This document shows, one piece after another, positions 50,367 through 59,066 of a stretch of DNA of 64,000 nucleotides. Positions within the stretch are counted from its first letter, which is position 1. Each line of letters opens with the position of its first letter. This DNA is from Gemmatimonadaceae bacterium (GTDB taxonomy: Bacteria; Gemmatimonadota; Gemmatimonadetes; Gemmatimonadales; Gemmatimonadaceae): positions 29,874 to 93,873 of the forward strand of contig DATLTC010000054.1 of NCBI GenBank assembly GCA_035533755.1. Reading direction: 5' to 3'. The translations under genes and the position numbers were made by a program. The notes under the pieces were generated by a model. That model worked only from the letters and a program-made list of their open reading frames with translations, searched no databases and was not told the origin of the DNA.

Positions 50367-52520
50367 ATGCCCCCACGGTTTCCCCTCCTGCCGCAGCGCC
50401 TCTCCGGGCTGGCAGACATCGCCGGTAATCTGTCCTGGAGTTGGAATCGCGACGCGCGCGCGATCTTCCGCACCATCGATCCTCTCATCTGGACGCGCTG
50501 CCGGCATGATCCCATCCGGATCCTCAATGAGGTGAGCGGCGAGCGCCTGGCCCAGTGCGCCGCCGATCCCGACTTTCTTGCCCAGTACGACGCGCTCATG
50601 CGCTGGCACGCGTCGGAACAGTCGGACGACGTCACCTGGTTCGCCCAGACGTATCCCGACCAACGCCGCCGGGCCATCGCGTACTTCTGTGCCGAGTTCG
50701 GCTTCTACCACTCCGTGCCCATCTACTCGGGCGGGCTCGGCGTGCTCGCCGGCGATCACTGCAAGACGGCCTCGGACCTCGGCGTGCCCATCGTGGGCGT
50801 CGGCATCCTGTACCGCCACGGCTACTTCGATCAGCGCATCCGCTCCGACGGCTGGCAGGAGGATGCCGACGATCCATTCGACATCCACAACACGGTGCTC
50901 GAGCCCGTCGAGGCCCCCCACGCCACCCCGTATCTCACGGCCGTGCGCACGTCGGGGCGCGACGTGTTCATCCGCGCGTGGCGGTTGCGCGCCGGCCGAG
51001 TCTCGGTGTACCTGCTCGACACCGACTTCGACCAGAACCACCCCGACGACCGACCCCTGCTGAGCAAGCTGTACGCCGGCGGACCGGAGTTGCGCCTCAA
51101 GCAGGAATGGCTGCTCGGCGTGGGCGGCGTGCGCGTGCTGCGCAGCCTCGGCATCAAGCCCGCGGTGTGGCACGCCAACGAGGGCCACGCGGCGTTCATG
51201 CACATGGAGCGCCTGCGCGAGTTCCACCAGGCCGGCGTGCCGCTGGACGAGTCGATCCGGCGCGTGCGCGCCACGAGCGTATTCACCACCCACACGCCCG
51301 TGCCCGCCGGCCACGACATGTTCCGCATGGACCAGGTGCTGGAATGCACGGGCCCGATTCCCGACGCGCTGGGGATCGATCGTGACACGTTCATGATGCT
51401 CGGTCACCATCCCTTGATCGACCACGACACCTTTCACATGACGGCGGCCGCCATCCGGCTGAGCCACCGCGTGAACGCCGTGTCGCGGCCGCATGCCGCG
51501 GTCACGCGCCACCTGTGGGCTTCTCTCTGGCCGGACCGCCGCGAGGACGAGGTGCCAGTAGGCTACGTGACCAACGGCGTGCATCTCGCCACCTGGATGG
51601 CCAATTCGGTCATGGCGCTTCTCGAGCGCCACCTCGGCCCCGACTGGGGCGCCCGCGTGGACGACCCCCAGCTGTGGGAGCAGGTGCTCACGCTGGACGA
51701 CGAAGCGCTCTGGCGCGTCCACCGGCGGCTCAAGGAAACCCTCCTCATGCACGTGCGCGAGCATGCGCGGCATGCCTTCGCGCGGCGCGCGCAGGTGGCC
51801 GATCAGCTCGTGGGCTCCGGCGTGCTGCTCGATCCGCACGCGCTCACCATCGGCTTCGCCCGCCGGTTCGCCACGTACAAACGCGCCCACCTCATCTTCG
51901 AGGACACCGAGCGTCTGCTGCGCATCGTCACCAACCCGGCGCGCCCGGTGCAGATCGTCTTTGCCGGCAAGGCGCACCCGGCGGACAATCTCGGCAAACA
52001 GGTGCTGCAGGAGGTCTACCAGGCCACGCGCGATCCCCGATTCGAGGGACGCGTGGCCTTCGTCGAAGACTACGACCTCCACCTGGCGCACGTCCTCGTC
52101 CAGGGAGTGGACCTCTGGATGAACCTCCCGCGGGTGCCCATGGAAGCGTCCGGCACCAGCGGCATGAAGGCCGCGCTCAACGGCGTGCCGCAACTCGGCA
52201 CGGTGGACGGCTGGTGGGAAGAGGGATTCAACGGGCACAACGGCTGGTCGGTGGTGGAAGATCCGGCGGCCCCGGATGCTGAGGTGGGTCCCCAAGCGGC
52301 CGCACAGGTGTATCATCTACTGGAGCGGCATGTCGTGCCGGCATTCTATGATCGCGACAGCAAGGGCGTGCCGCACGCCTGGATCGAAGTCATGAAGCAC
52401 GCCATCCGGGCGGCGGGCATGCATTTCACCGGTCAGCGGATGCTCACGGAATACGTGCGGGACTATTACGTGCCGGCAATCGTCGGCGATGCCGGCGCCG
52501 ACGTCCCGCCCACAGGATAG
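50367..52520 (+). CDS. glgP: Alpha-glucan phosphorylase (GT35)
   Basis: 717 residues from ATG 50367 (an in-frame GTG at 50328 would add 13). N-terminal DUF3417-like block LADIAGNLSWSWNRDARAIF, then the phosphorylase core: AYFCAEFGFYHSVPIYSGGLGVLAGDHCKTASDLGVP, WHANEGHAAFMHMERLREF, TTHTPVPAGHDMF, YVTNGVHLATWM and the PLP-lysine region MEASGTSGMKAALNGVPQLGTVDGWWEEG (K601). Releases glucose-1-phosphate from alpha-1,4-glucans. The length is that of the short bacterial/archaeal type, not the 800-plus-residue GlgP/MalP type. First gene of the glucan operon; 9 bp before glycogen synthase. Confidence 0.95.
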   Translation: MPPRFPLLPQRLSGLADIAGNLSWSWNRDARAIFRTIDPLIWTRCRHDPIRILNEVSGERLAQCAADPDFLAQYDALMRWHASEQSDDVTWFAQTYPDQRRRAIAYFCAEFGFYHSVPIYSGGLGVLAGDHCKTASDLGVPIVGVGILYRHGYFDQRIRSDGWQEDADDPFDIHNTVLEPVEAPHATPYLTAVRTSGRDVFIRAWRLRAGRVSVYLLDTDFDQNHPDDRPLLSKLYAGGPELRLKQEWLLGVGGVRVLRSLGIKPAVWHANEGHAAFMHMERLREFHQAGVPLDESIRRVRATSVFTTHTPVPAGHDMFRMDQVLECTGPIPDALGIDRDTFMMLGHHPLIDHDTFHMTAAAIRLSHRVNAVSRPHAAVTRHLWASLWPDRREDEVPVGYVTNGVHLATWMANSVMALLERHLGPDWGARVDDPQLWEQVLTLDDEALWRVHRRLKETLLMHVREHARHAFARRAQVADQLVGSGVLLDPHALTIGFARRFATYKRAHLIFEDTERLLRIVTNPARPVQIVFAGKAHPADNLGKQVLQEVYQATRDPRFEGRVAFVEDYDLHLAHVLVQGVDLWMNLPRVPMEASGTSGMKAALNGVPQLGTVDGWWEEGFNGHNGWSVVEDPAAPDAEVGPQAAAQVYHLLERHVVPAFYDRDSKGVPHAWIEVMKHAIRAAGMHFTGQRMLTEYVRDYYVPAIVGDAGADVPPTG

Positions 52521-52529
52521 GCGGCGCGC

Positions 52530-54056
52530 GTGGCCACTCGAAGGACTCCGGCACCGGCAAAGCCGCGGCGGGCCGCCTCCCCGCCGCGGGCGGCGTCCGA
52601 TGCCAACCGGCGCACCATCGTCCACCTGACGGCGGAGTACTATCCGTACGCCCGCACCGGCGGCCTCGCCGAGGCGGTGGCCGGCCTCGCCAAATTCCAG
52701 GCGCGCGGCGGCGAACGCGTGGTGGTGTTCATGCCGCTCTACGCGCTGGTGCGGGAGGTGGCGCCCGACCTCGAGCCGCTGGGCCCCGCGCTCACGATCG
52801 CCGTCGGACCACGCCTCGAAGAGGTGCGCTTCTTCCACAACAAGCACGCGGCCGACGGTCCGGAAGTGATCTTCGTGGACTCGCCCGCCTACTTCAAGCG
52901 CGCCGGCATCTACGGCGAGCAGGGCGCCGACTACCCCGATAACCATCGCCGGTTCGCGCTGTTCGCCCGCGCCGCGCTCGAGGGCATCGTCCAGTTCGTG
53001 CCCGGCCCCGTGCTCCTCCATGCCCACGACTGGCACACCGCGCTGGCGCCCGTGTACGCGCGCACCTACAGCGCGCTCGCCGAGCGGTTCGCGGCCAGCC
53101 CGATCGTCGTGTCGGTGCACAACGCCGGCTACCAGGGGCACTTTCCCGAGACGGCAATCGAGGAACTCGGGCTTCCCTGGGAACTGTGGACGCTCGACTA
53201 CCTTGAGTGGTACGGCAAGCTCAACGTGCTCAAGGGCGGCCTCAGCTTCTGCGACATGGCGGTCACCGTCAGTCCCACGCACGCCCGGGAGCTCTGCACG
53301 CCGGAAGGCGGGTTCGGCCTCCACCACACCTTCCAGGACCTGGGCGACCGGCTGGTGGGCATCATCAACGGCATCGATCAGCGCGTGTGGGACCCCGCCA
53401 CCGACGATTACATCGCCGCGCACTATTCGCGCGACGACCTCTCCGGCAAGGCGGCGTGCAAGGCGGCGCTGCAGCACTCGTTCGGACTGGCCGAACGCCC
53501 CGACGTGCCGCTGTTCGGCATGACCGGCCGGCTGGTGAAACAGAAGGGGTTCGACCTCATTCTCGAGAGCGAGCGCGTGCGGTCGTACGACGCGCAGTTC
53601 GTCTTCCTCGGCGAGGGCGAACCGGGGTACCGCGCGGCGCTGTCGTCGCTGGCCGCGGGGCGCTTGCACACCGTGGCCGTGGACTTCGCGTTCACCGATG
53701 TGCTCGAGCACCGGCTCATGGCGGGCTCCGACATCGTCCTCATGCCGTCGTTGTACGAACCGTGCGGGCTCACGCAGCTGCGCGCCCAGCGCTACGGCGC
53801 GCCGGTCATCGGGCGACGCGTGGGCGGCATTCGCGACACCGTGCAGGACAACCGCACCGGCTTCCTGTTCGACGACTTCACCGCGGAGGCGCTGGACGGC
53901 GCCATCGACCGCGCGCTCGCCTGCGCCGCCGACCCCGACGCCTGGACGGCGATGATGCGCCGCGCCATGGAATCGGACTTCGGGTGGGAACGCGCCGCCC
54001 AGGCGTATGGCCGCGTGTACGCCGAGGCCGATCGCCTGGCGCGGGCACGCCCATGA
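52530..54056 (+). CDS. glgA: Glycogen synthase (GT5)
   Basis: 508 residues from GTG. A basic, Ala/Pro-rich N-terminal tail (1-28) precedes the GT5 fold: VHLTAEYYPYARTGGLAEAVAGL, HAHDWHTALAPVYARTY, VHNAGYQGHFP, NGIDQRVWDPATDD, GMTGRLVKQKGFDLIL and MPSLYEPCGLTQLRAQRYGA (acidic catalytic glutamate in the E-P-C-G-L-T block). Adds glucose from a nucleotide sugar to alpha-1,4-glucan. The usual KTGGL nucleotide-binding loop reads RTGGL here. No ADP-glucose synthase gene (glgC) is in the window. Spacing of 9 and 16 bp to neighbours indicates one operon. Confidence 0.95.
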   Translation: MATRRTPAPAKPRRAASPPRAASDANRRTIVHLTAEYYPYARTGGLAEAVAGLAKFQARGGERVVVFMPLYALVREVAPDLEPLGPALTIAVGPRLEEVRFFHNKHAADGPEVIFVDSPAYFKRAGIYGEQGADYPDNHRRFALFARAALEGIVQFVPGPVLLHAHDWHTALAPVYARTYSALAERFAASPIVVSVHNAGYQGHFPETAIEELGLPWELWTLDYLEWYGKLNVLKGGLSFCDMAVTVSPTHARELCTPEGGFGLHHTFQDLGDRLVGIINGIDQRVWDPATDDYIAAHYSRDDLSGKAACKAALQHSFGLAERPDVPLFGMTGRLVKQKGFDLILESERVRSYDAQFVFLGEGEPGYRAALSSLAAGRLHTVAVDFAFTDVLEHRLMAGSDIVLMPSLYEPCGLTQLRAQRYGAPVIGRRVGGIRDTVQDNRTGFLFDDFTAEALDGAIDRALACAADPDAWTAMMRRAMESDFGWERAAQAYGRVYAEADRLARARP

Positions 54057-54072
54057 ACGCATTCTGCAGCTA

Positions 54073-55713
54073 ATGGACTTCGTCCTCGTTCTGCACTCGC
54101 ATCTGCCCTTCGTGCTCGGGCACGGCCGCTGGCCCCATGGCAGCGACTGGCTGATGGAAGCGGCCCTCGATTCGTATCTCCCGCTGCTCGATGCCCTGGA
54201 GCAGCTGGACGAGGAGCGCGTGGCCGCGCCGGTCACGCTCGGCGTCACGCCCGTGCTCGCCGCCCAACTCGCCGATCCGCTGTTCGCCACCGAGCTCCGC
54301 GCATTCTTCGCGCAGCGCCTGGTGGCCTGCGACGAGGCGGAGCGCGAACTCGCGCACACCGGCGACCACCAGCTCATTCCCATCGTCCACGTCTGGCGCG
54401 ACCGATTCCGCCGCCTGGAGGCGCGTTTCGAGTCGCTCGACGGCAACCTCGTGGGCGCCCTGCGCGCGCTCGAGGCGGCCGGCCGGCTGGAGCTGATGAG
54501 TTCGGCGGCCACGCACGGCTTCCTGCCGCTCCTGGCTCGCGACGAGAGCATTCGCCTGCAGCTCCATGCCGGCCGCGCCGAGCATACGCGGTTGTTCGGC
54601 CGCGAGCCCGCCGGGCTCTGGCTGCCCGAATGCGCGTACCGCCCGCGCGGGGAATGGGCCCCGTGGCCCGGCGCGCCCGTCACGGGCGTCCGCGCCGGCA
54701 TCGAGACCCACGTCGCCGAGGCCGGCTACCGCTACACGGTCATCGACTCGCACCTCGCGCGGGCCGGCCGCCCGCTCGAAGCCTACCACTCGAGCGCCGA
54801 GTCCGCGGCCCACGAGGCGCTGCGGTCGCCGTACCGCGACTACGCCGTGGGGCACGACGCCGACGCGGTGCGCGCCCTCGTGCGCGACCCCGCGTCCACG
54901 CGCCACGTGTGGAGCCGCGACGAGGGATATCCGGGCGCGTTCCGGTATCTGGAATTTCATAAGATCCGCTGGCCCGGCGGGCTCAAGCTCTGGGAGGTGA
55001 CCGGCGCCGGCGTGTCGCTGGGCGACAAGCGACCGTACGACGCCGCGGCCGCCCGCGCGCTGGCCCGCGAGCACGCCGGCCATTTTGCCGGCCTGCTCGA
55101 CGGCATCGCCCGCGACGCCACGCCGGCCGAGACGCTGATCGTCGCCCCCTTCGACTCCGAACTGTTCGGCCACTGGTGGTTCGAGGGTCCGGACTTTCTC
55201 GCCGACACCTACCGCGCCCTGCGTGGACACCCGAGCGTCCGGCCCACCACCGGCTCCACGCACGTCAATGCGGCCGGCGCGCCCACGTCGCTCGAGCTGC
55301 CCGCGGGATCGTGGGGCAGGAACGGTGATTTCAGCATGTGGCTCAATCCCGGCACCGCCTGGACGTGGGAGCGGCTGTGGGATCTCGAGACGCGCTTCTG
55401 GCGCGCCGCGCCGGCCGCGTTGGCGCTCCCTGCCGCGCATGCCGTGCTCGCGCAGGCCGCCCGCGAACTGCTGCTCGCCCAGGCCTCCGACTGGCAGTTC
55501 ATCATCTCCACGGGCGAGGTGGTGGATTACGGCGAGCGCCGGTTCCGCGTGCACGCAGACGCCACCGCGGAGTTGGTGGCCGCGCTCGAGAGCGGCAGCG
55601 ATCTGGCCGGCGCCGCCGTGCGCGCCGAGGCGCTGCGCGCGCGCGACGGCCTCTTTCCCGACGTGCTCGATGCCGTGGCCCGCGCGCTCAAGCCCTCCGC
55701 CGCGTCCGCCTGA
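54073..55713 (+). CDS. GH57 1,4-alpha-glucan branching enzyme
   Basis: 546 residues from ATG 54073. Starts FVLVLHSHLPFVLGHGRWPHGSDWL, the DUF1957/GH57 branching-enzyme opening (HSHLP). Nucleophile in GLWLPECAYRP (E186); acid/base in VAPFDSELFGHWWFEGP (D361), close to the E183/D354 pair I recall for the Thermococcus TK1436 enzyme. A helical C-terminal region (residues about 415-546) with W-rich WTWERLWDLETRFWRA follows, as in that subgroup. Makes alpha-1,6 branches in glycogen, replacing GH13 GlgB. It follows glgA by 16 bp and precedes the next GH57 by 6 bp. Confidence 0.9.
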   Translation: MDFVLVLHSHLPFVLGHGRWPHGSDWLMEAALDSYLPLLDALEQLDEERVAAPVTLGVTPVLAAQLADPLFATELRAFFAQRLVACDEAERELAHTGDHQLIPIVHVWRDRFRRLEARFESLDGNLVGALRALEAAGRLELMSSAATHGFLPLLARDESIRLQLHAGRAEHTRLFGREPAGLWLPECAYRPRGEWAPWPGAPVTGVRAGIETHVAEAGYRYTVIDSHLARAGRPLEAYHSSAESAAHEALRSPYRDYAVGHDADAVRALVRDPASTRHVWSRDEGYPGAFRYLEFHKIRWPGGLKLWEVTGAGVSLGDKRPYDAAAARALAREHAGHFAGLLDGIARDATPAETLIVAPFDSELFGHWWFEGPDFLADTYRALRGHPSVRPTTGSTHVNAAGAPTSLELPAGSWGRNGDFSMWLNPGTAWTWERLWDLETRFWRAAPAALALPAAHAVLAQAARELLLAQASDWQFIISTGEVVDYGERRFRVHADATAELVAALESGSDLAGAAVRAEALRARDGLFPDVLDAVARALKPSAASA

Positions 55714-55719
55714 TCATCC

Positions 55720-57147
55720 ATGCACTCGGTTGTCGTCCACGGTCACTTCTATCAACCACCCCGCGAGAATCCCTGGCTCGGCCGCGTGGACGTGGAGGCG
55801 AGCGCCGATCCGTTCCACGACTGGAACGAGCGCATCACGCACGAGTGCTACGAGCCCTGCACGGCGGCGCGACTGCTCGACGCCGAGGGGCACGTGGACG
55901 GACGGATGAACCTGTTCTCGTGGATGAGCTTCGACGCCGGCCCCACGCTGCTCCGCTGGTTGGAGCCCAACGCCCCCGACGTCTACCGCGCCATCCTCAC
56001 CGCCGACGCCGAGAGCGCCCGGCGCCTGGACGGGCACGGCAACGCGCTGGCCATGCCCTACCACCACGTCATCCTCCCGCTCGCGTCGCGGCGCGACAAG
56101 GCCACCGAGATCCGGTGGGGACTGGCCGACTTCCGCCGCCGGTTCGGCCGCGACGCCGAAGGGTTCTGGATGCCCGAGACCGCGATGGACGAGGAGACGC
56201 TCGTCGTGCTCGCCGAGCACGGCGTGAAGTTCACCATCGTCGCGCCGCGCCAGGTGGGCCAGGCGCCGACCCAGGGCCAGCCGCTGCGCTTCTCGGCCGG
56301 CGGCGGACGCGAGATCGCGCTCTTCGTCTACGACGGACCGCTCGCCACCGGCGTCGCCTTCGGACGGCTGCTGGAACACGGGGATCTCCTGGCCCGGGCC
56401 CTCGCTCCCGACTCTGCCGTCGACGGATTCTCGCTCGCCAGCGTGGCCACCGACGGCGAGACCTTCGGCCACCACCACAAGTTCGGCGAGATGGCCATGG
56501 CCCGCGCGTTCGCGATCCTCGCCGCGCGCGCCGACGTGCGCGTGGAGAACTTCGCCTCGGTGCTGGCTCGCCATGCGCCCACGCGCAACGCGCTCGTGGT
56601 CGAACCGTCGTCGTGGAGTTGCGCGCATGGCGTGGAACGGTGGCGCTCCGACTGCGGCGACCGCATCGTGCCGGGCACGTCGCAGGCCTGGCGGCGTCCG
56701 CTGCGCACCGCGCTCAACTGGCTGGCCCGCGAGATGGACGCCCGCTTCGAGGCCGAAGGCGCCACGCTGTTCGTGGACGCATGGCCCGCCCTCGACGCGT
56801 TCGGCAGCGTGGCCACCCGGCTCGACGCCGAACGCCGCGCCTGCGTGCGCGCCCATCTCGCGCCCGGCGCCAACGAGGATCGCGCCCTCGAACTGCTGGA
56901 CGCGATGTGGGCGCGGTTCGGCATGTTCGGATCGTGCGCCTGGTTCTTTGACGATGTCGCCGGACACGAGACGGTGCTCATGCTCTGGCTCGCCGCATAT
57001 GCCATCGAGCGCATGCGCGACGCCACGCTCGAGAGCGGATTGCGCGACCGCCTGGCCGCCGCCATGAGCAACGATCCCGCCGAGGGCGACGGCGAGCGCG
57101 TCTATCGCACCCGCGTCCTCGCGGCGCGCCCGAGGGCGGCCACGTGA
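55720..57147 (+). CDS. GH57 glycoside hydrolase with truncated DUF3536 region
   Basis: 475 residues. Starts VVHGHFYQPPRENPWLGRVD, diagnostic for the GH57/DUF3536 subgroup. Catalytic candidates: nucleophile in FWMPETAMDEETL (E153) and acid in VATDGETFGHHHKFGE (D245). The second part SSWSCAHGVERWRSDCG...FGSCAWFFDDVAGHETVLML matches the first half of DUF3536, but the protein ends soon after, whereas relatives I know run to about 800 residues. Substrate specificity has not been defined in this subgroup to my knowledge. Location between branching enzyme and glucanotransferase points to alpha-glucan. The stop overlaps the next start (GTGA). Confidence 0.88.
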   Translation: MHSVVVHGHFYQPPRENPWLGRVDVEASADPFHDWNERITHECYEPCTAARLLDAEGHVDGRMNLFSWMSFDAGPTLLRWLEPNAPDVYRAILTADAESARRLDGHGNALAMPYHHVILPLASRRDKATEIRWGLADFRRRFGRDAEGFWMPETAMDEETLVVLAEHGVKFTIVAPRQVGQAPTQGQPLRFSAGGGREIALFVYDGPLATGVAFGRLLEHGDLLARALAPDSAVDGFSLASVATDGETFGHHHKFGEMAMARAFAILAARADVRVENFASVLARHAPTRNALVVEPSSWSCAHGVERWRSDCGDRIVPGTSQAWRRPLRTALNWLAREMDARFEAEGATLFVDAWPALDAFGSVATRLDAERRACVRAHLAPGANEDRALELLDAMWARFGMFGSCAWFFDDVAGHETVLMLWLAAYAIERMRDATLESGLRDRLAAAMSNDPAEGDGERVYRTRVLAARPRAAT

Positions 57148-59066
57148 GTCATCCGGTCCCGCTCCCGCCGGTGCGCTTCGTGTTCGGCGTGCACCTGCAC
57201 CAGCCGGTGGGCAACTTCCACCACGTGTTCGCGGCCCACGCCCGCGATGTGTATCGGCCCCTGCTCGCCCAGCTCGAACGCCGGCGCCTCGGCCCGGCGC
57301 TGCTCCACATCTCGGGGCCGCTGCTCGAATGGATCGAGGAACACGACCATCAGCTCGTGGATCAACTCGGCAAGCTCGCCGCCGACGGCGCCGTGGAATT
57401 CCTGCTCGCCGGCATGTACGAGCCCATCCTCGCCGCCATCCCGCGCCCCGACCGCGTGGAGCAGATCGCCTGGTTGCGCCAGGCGCTCCAGGCGCGATTC
57501 GGGATCGCCGGCGACGGCCTCTGGCTCACCGAGCGCGTGTGGGAACCCGAACTCTCCGCCGATCTCGCCGCCGCCGGCATCCGCTACGCCCTCGTGGACG
57601 ACCGGCACTTCCTGGTCACCGGGTTCCGCCGCGATCAGCTGCACGTGCCCTATCGCACCGAGAGCGACGGCCAACCCCTCACCCTGCTCGCCATCGACGA
57701 ACGGCTGCGCTACCTCATCCCGTTCCGCCCCCCCGAAGAGATGGCCGACTACCTGCGCGCCCTGCACGCCGCGCGCCAGCCCCTGGCCGTGTTCGCCGAC
57801 GACGGCGAGAAGTTCGGCGGGTGGCCCGGCACGCGCGAGTGGGTGTACGACCGCGGCTGGTTCGACCAGTTCTGCGACATGCTCGACCGGTTGCGCGACG
57901 AGGGCGTGGTGCGCCTGTGCAGCGGACGCGAGGCGCTGGACGAGGTGCCGTGCGGCGGAATCGCCTACCTGCCCACCGCGTCGTATCGCGAGATGGAAGG
58001 CTGGGCGCTGCCGCCCGATGCGGCCAACCGGCTCCTCGCGCTCGAAGCCGAACTCGGCACCGAGCGCATCGCCGGCCCCGACGGCGCCCTCGTCCGCGGC
58101 GCGCACTGGCGCAACTTCCTGGCCAAGTACGCCGAGTCCAACCGCATGCAGAAGAAAATGTTCGCGCTGAGCACGCTCTGCCGGCAGCGCGGCAACCCAC
58201 CCGTCGCGCGCCGCGCCGTGGGTCGCGCGCAGTGCAATGACGCCCTCTGGCACGGCGTGTTCGGCGGCCTCTACCTGCCCCACCTGCGCGCCGGCGTGTG
58301 GAGCCAACTCGCGATCGCCGAGCGCGAACTCCGGCAGGGCGAACCCATCGCCGCCGAGACGCTCGACATCAACGGCGACGGCTCCGATGAGGTCTGGGTC
58401 CACTCGGCGCACTTCTCGGCCATCATCGCGCCCGCCCGCGGCGGCGCGCTGGAAGAGTACACGCGCTTCGACACCGGGCGGAATCACGCCGACACCCTCA
58501 CCCGCCGGCTCGAGGCGTACCACCTGTCGCGGCCGGGCCACGCCGGCACGCCCGCCCACGACGGCACCGCCAGCATCCACGACCTCGAAGCCGCCCTCGT
58601 GTTCGACGCGCAGCCGCCCGTGGATCTCGACGACCGCGCCATCGGCGTGCCGCGCATCATCGCCGGCCACCTCGCCGCCGACGCCTACGCCGCCGCCGCG
58701 TACCAGCCGGTGGCGTCGTTCGCGCGCACGCGTTGCGCCGCGCGTGTCGAGGTGGCCGACGACGCCGTGATCGTGCACTGCGAGGCGCCGGGCTTTACCG
58801 TGGACTGGCGCATCGCCGCCGACGGCGAGGTCCACGCCCGCTACACCTGGGACGCCGGCGCGCTCCCCGAAGGCGCGCGGTTCGCGCCCGAACTGTCGCT
58901 GGCGTATCCGCTCGCCCTCGACGCGCCCGGCGCGCGCGACGTCTGGCGCTACGAGATCGCGACCACCGCCAAGTCGGAGCGCGGCATCGAACGGGTGCGG
59001 CAGGGCGAGGCGGTCACGCCGTTGTTCGACGCCGCCACGGGCGAGGCCGCGTTCTCCCTCAGGTAG
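57144..59066 (+). CDS. GH57 4-alpha-glucanotransferase / alpha-amylase
   Basis: 640 residues from GTG, overlapping the previous stop by 4 bp. FVFGVHLHQPVGNF, nucleophile GLWLTERVWEPEL (E130) and acid in VFADDGEKFGGWPG (D219/D220) match the Thermococcus litoralis-type glucanotransferase, whose pair I recall as E123/D214. Residues about 330-640 are the beta-sandwich C-terminal domain (AHFSAIIAPARGGALEEY, FTVDWRIAADGEVHARYTWD). Moves maltooligosaccharide units between chains (disproportionation), or hydrolyses them. Length close to the family's usual 650. Its 3' end overlaps the convergent GH15 gene by 8 bp. Confidence 0.93.
   Translation: MSHPVPLPPVRFVFGVHLHQPVGNFHHVFAAHARDVYRPLLAQLERRRLGPALLHISGPLLEWIEEHDHQLVDQLGKLAADGAVEFLLAGMYEPILAAIPRPDRVEQIAWLRQALQARFGIAGDGLWLTERVWEPELSADLAAAGIRYALVDDRHFLVTGFRRDQLHVPYRTESDGQPLTLLAIDERLRYLIPFRPPEEMADYLRALHAARQPLAVFADDGEKFGGWPGTREWVYDRGWFDQFCDMLDRLRDEGVVRLCSGREALDEVPCGGIAYLPTASYREMEGWALPPDAANRLLALEAELGTERIAGPDGALVRGAHWRNFLAKYAESNRMQKKMFALSTLCRQRGNPPVARRAVGRAQCNDALWHGVFGGLYLPHLRAGVWSQLAIAERELRQGEPIAAETLDINGDGSDEVWVHSAHFSAIIAPARGGALEEYTRFDTGRNHADTLTRRLEAYHLSRPGHAGTPAHDGTASIHDLEAALVFDAQPPVDLDDRAIGVPRIIAGHLAADAYAAAAYQPVASFARTRCAARVEVADDAVIVHCEAPGFTVDWRIAADGEVHARYTWDAGALPEGARFAPELSLAYPLALDAPGARDVWRYEIATTAKSERGIERVRQGEAVTPLFDAATGEAAFSLR

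Noticed and set aside
55720..57147. Treating the short GH57 as a pseudogene
   Set aside because: Both catalytic residues are present and the stop overlaps the next start in a regular coupling signal.
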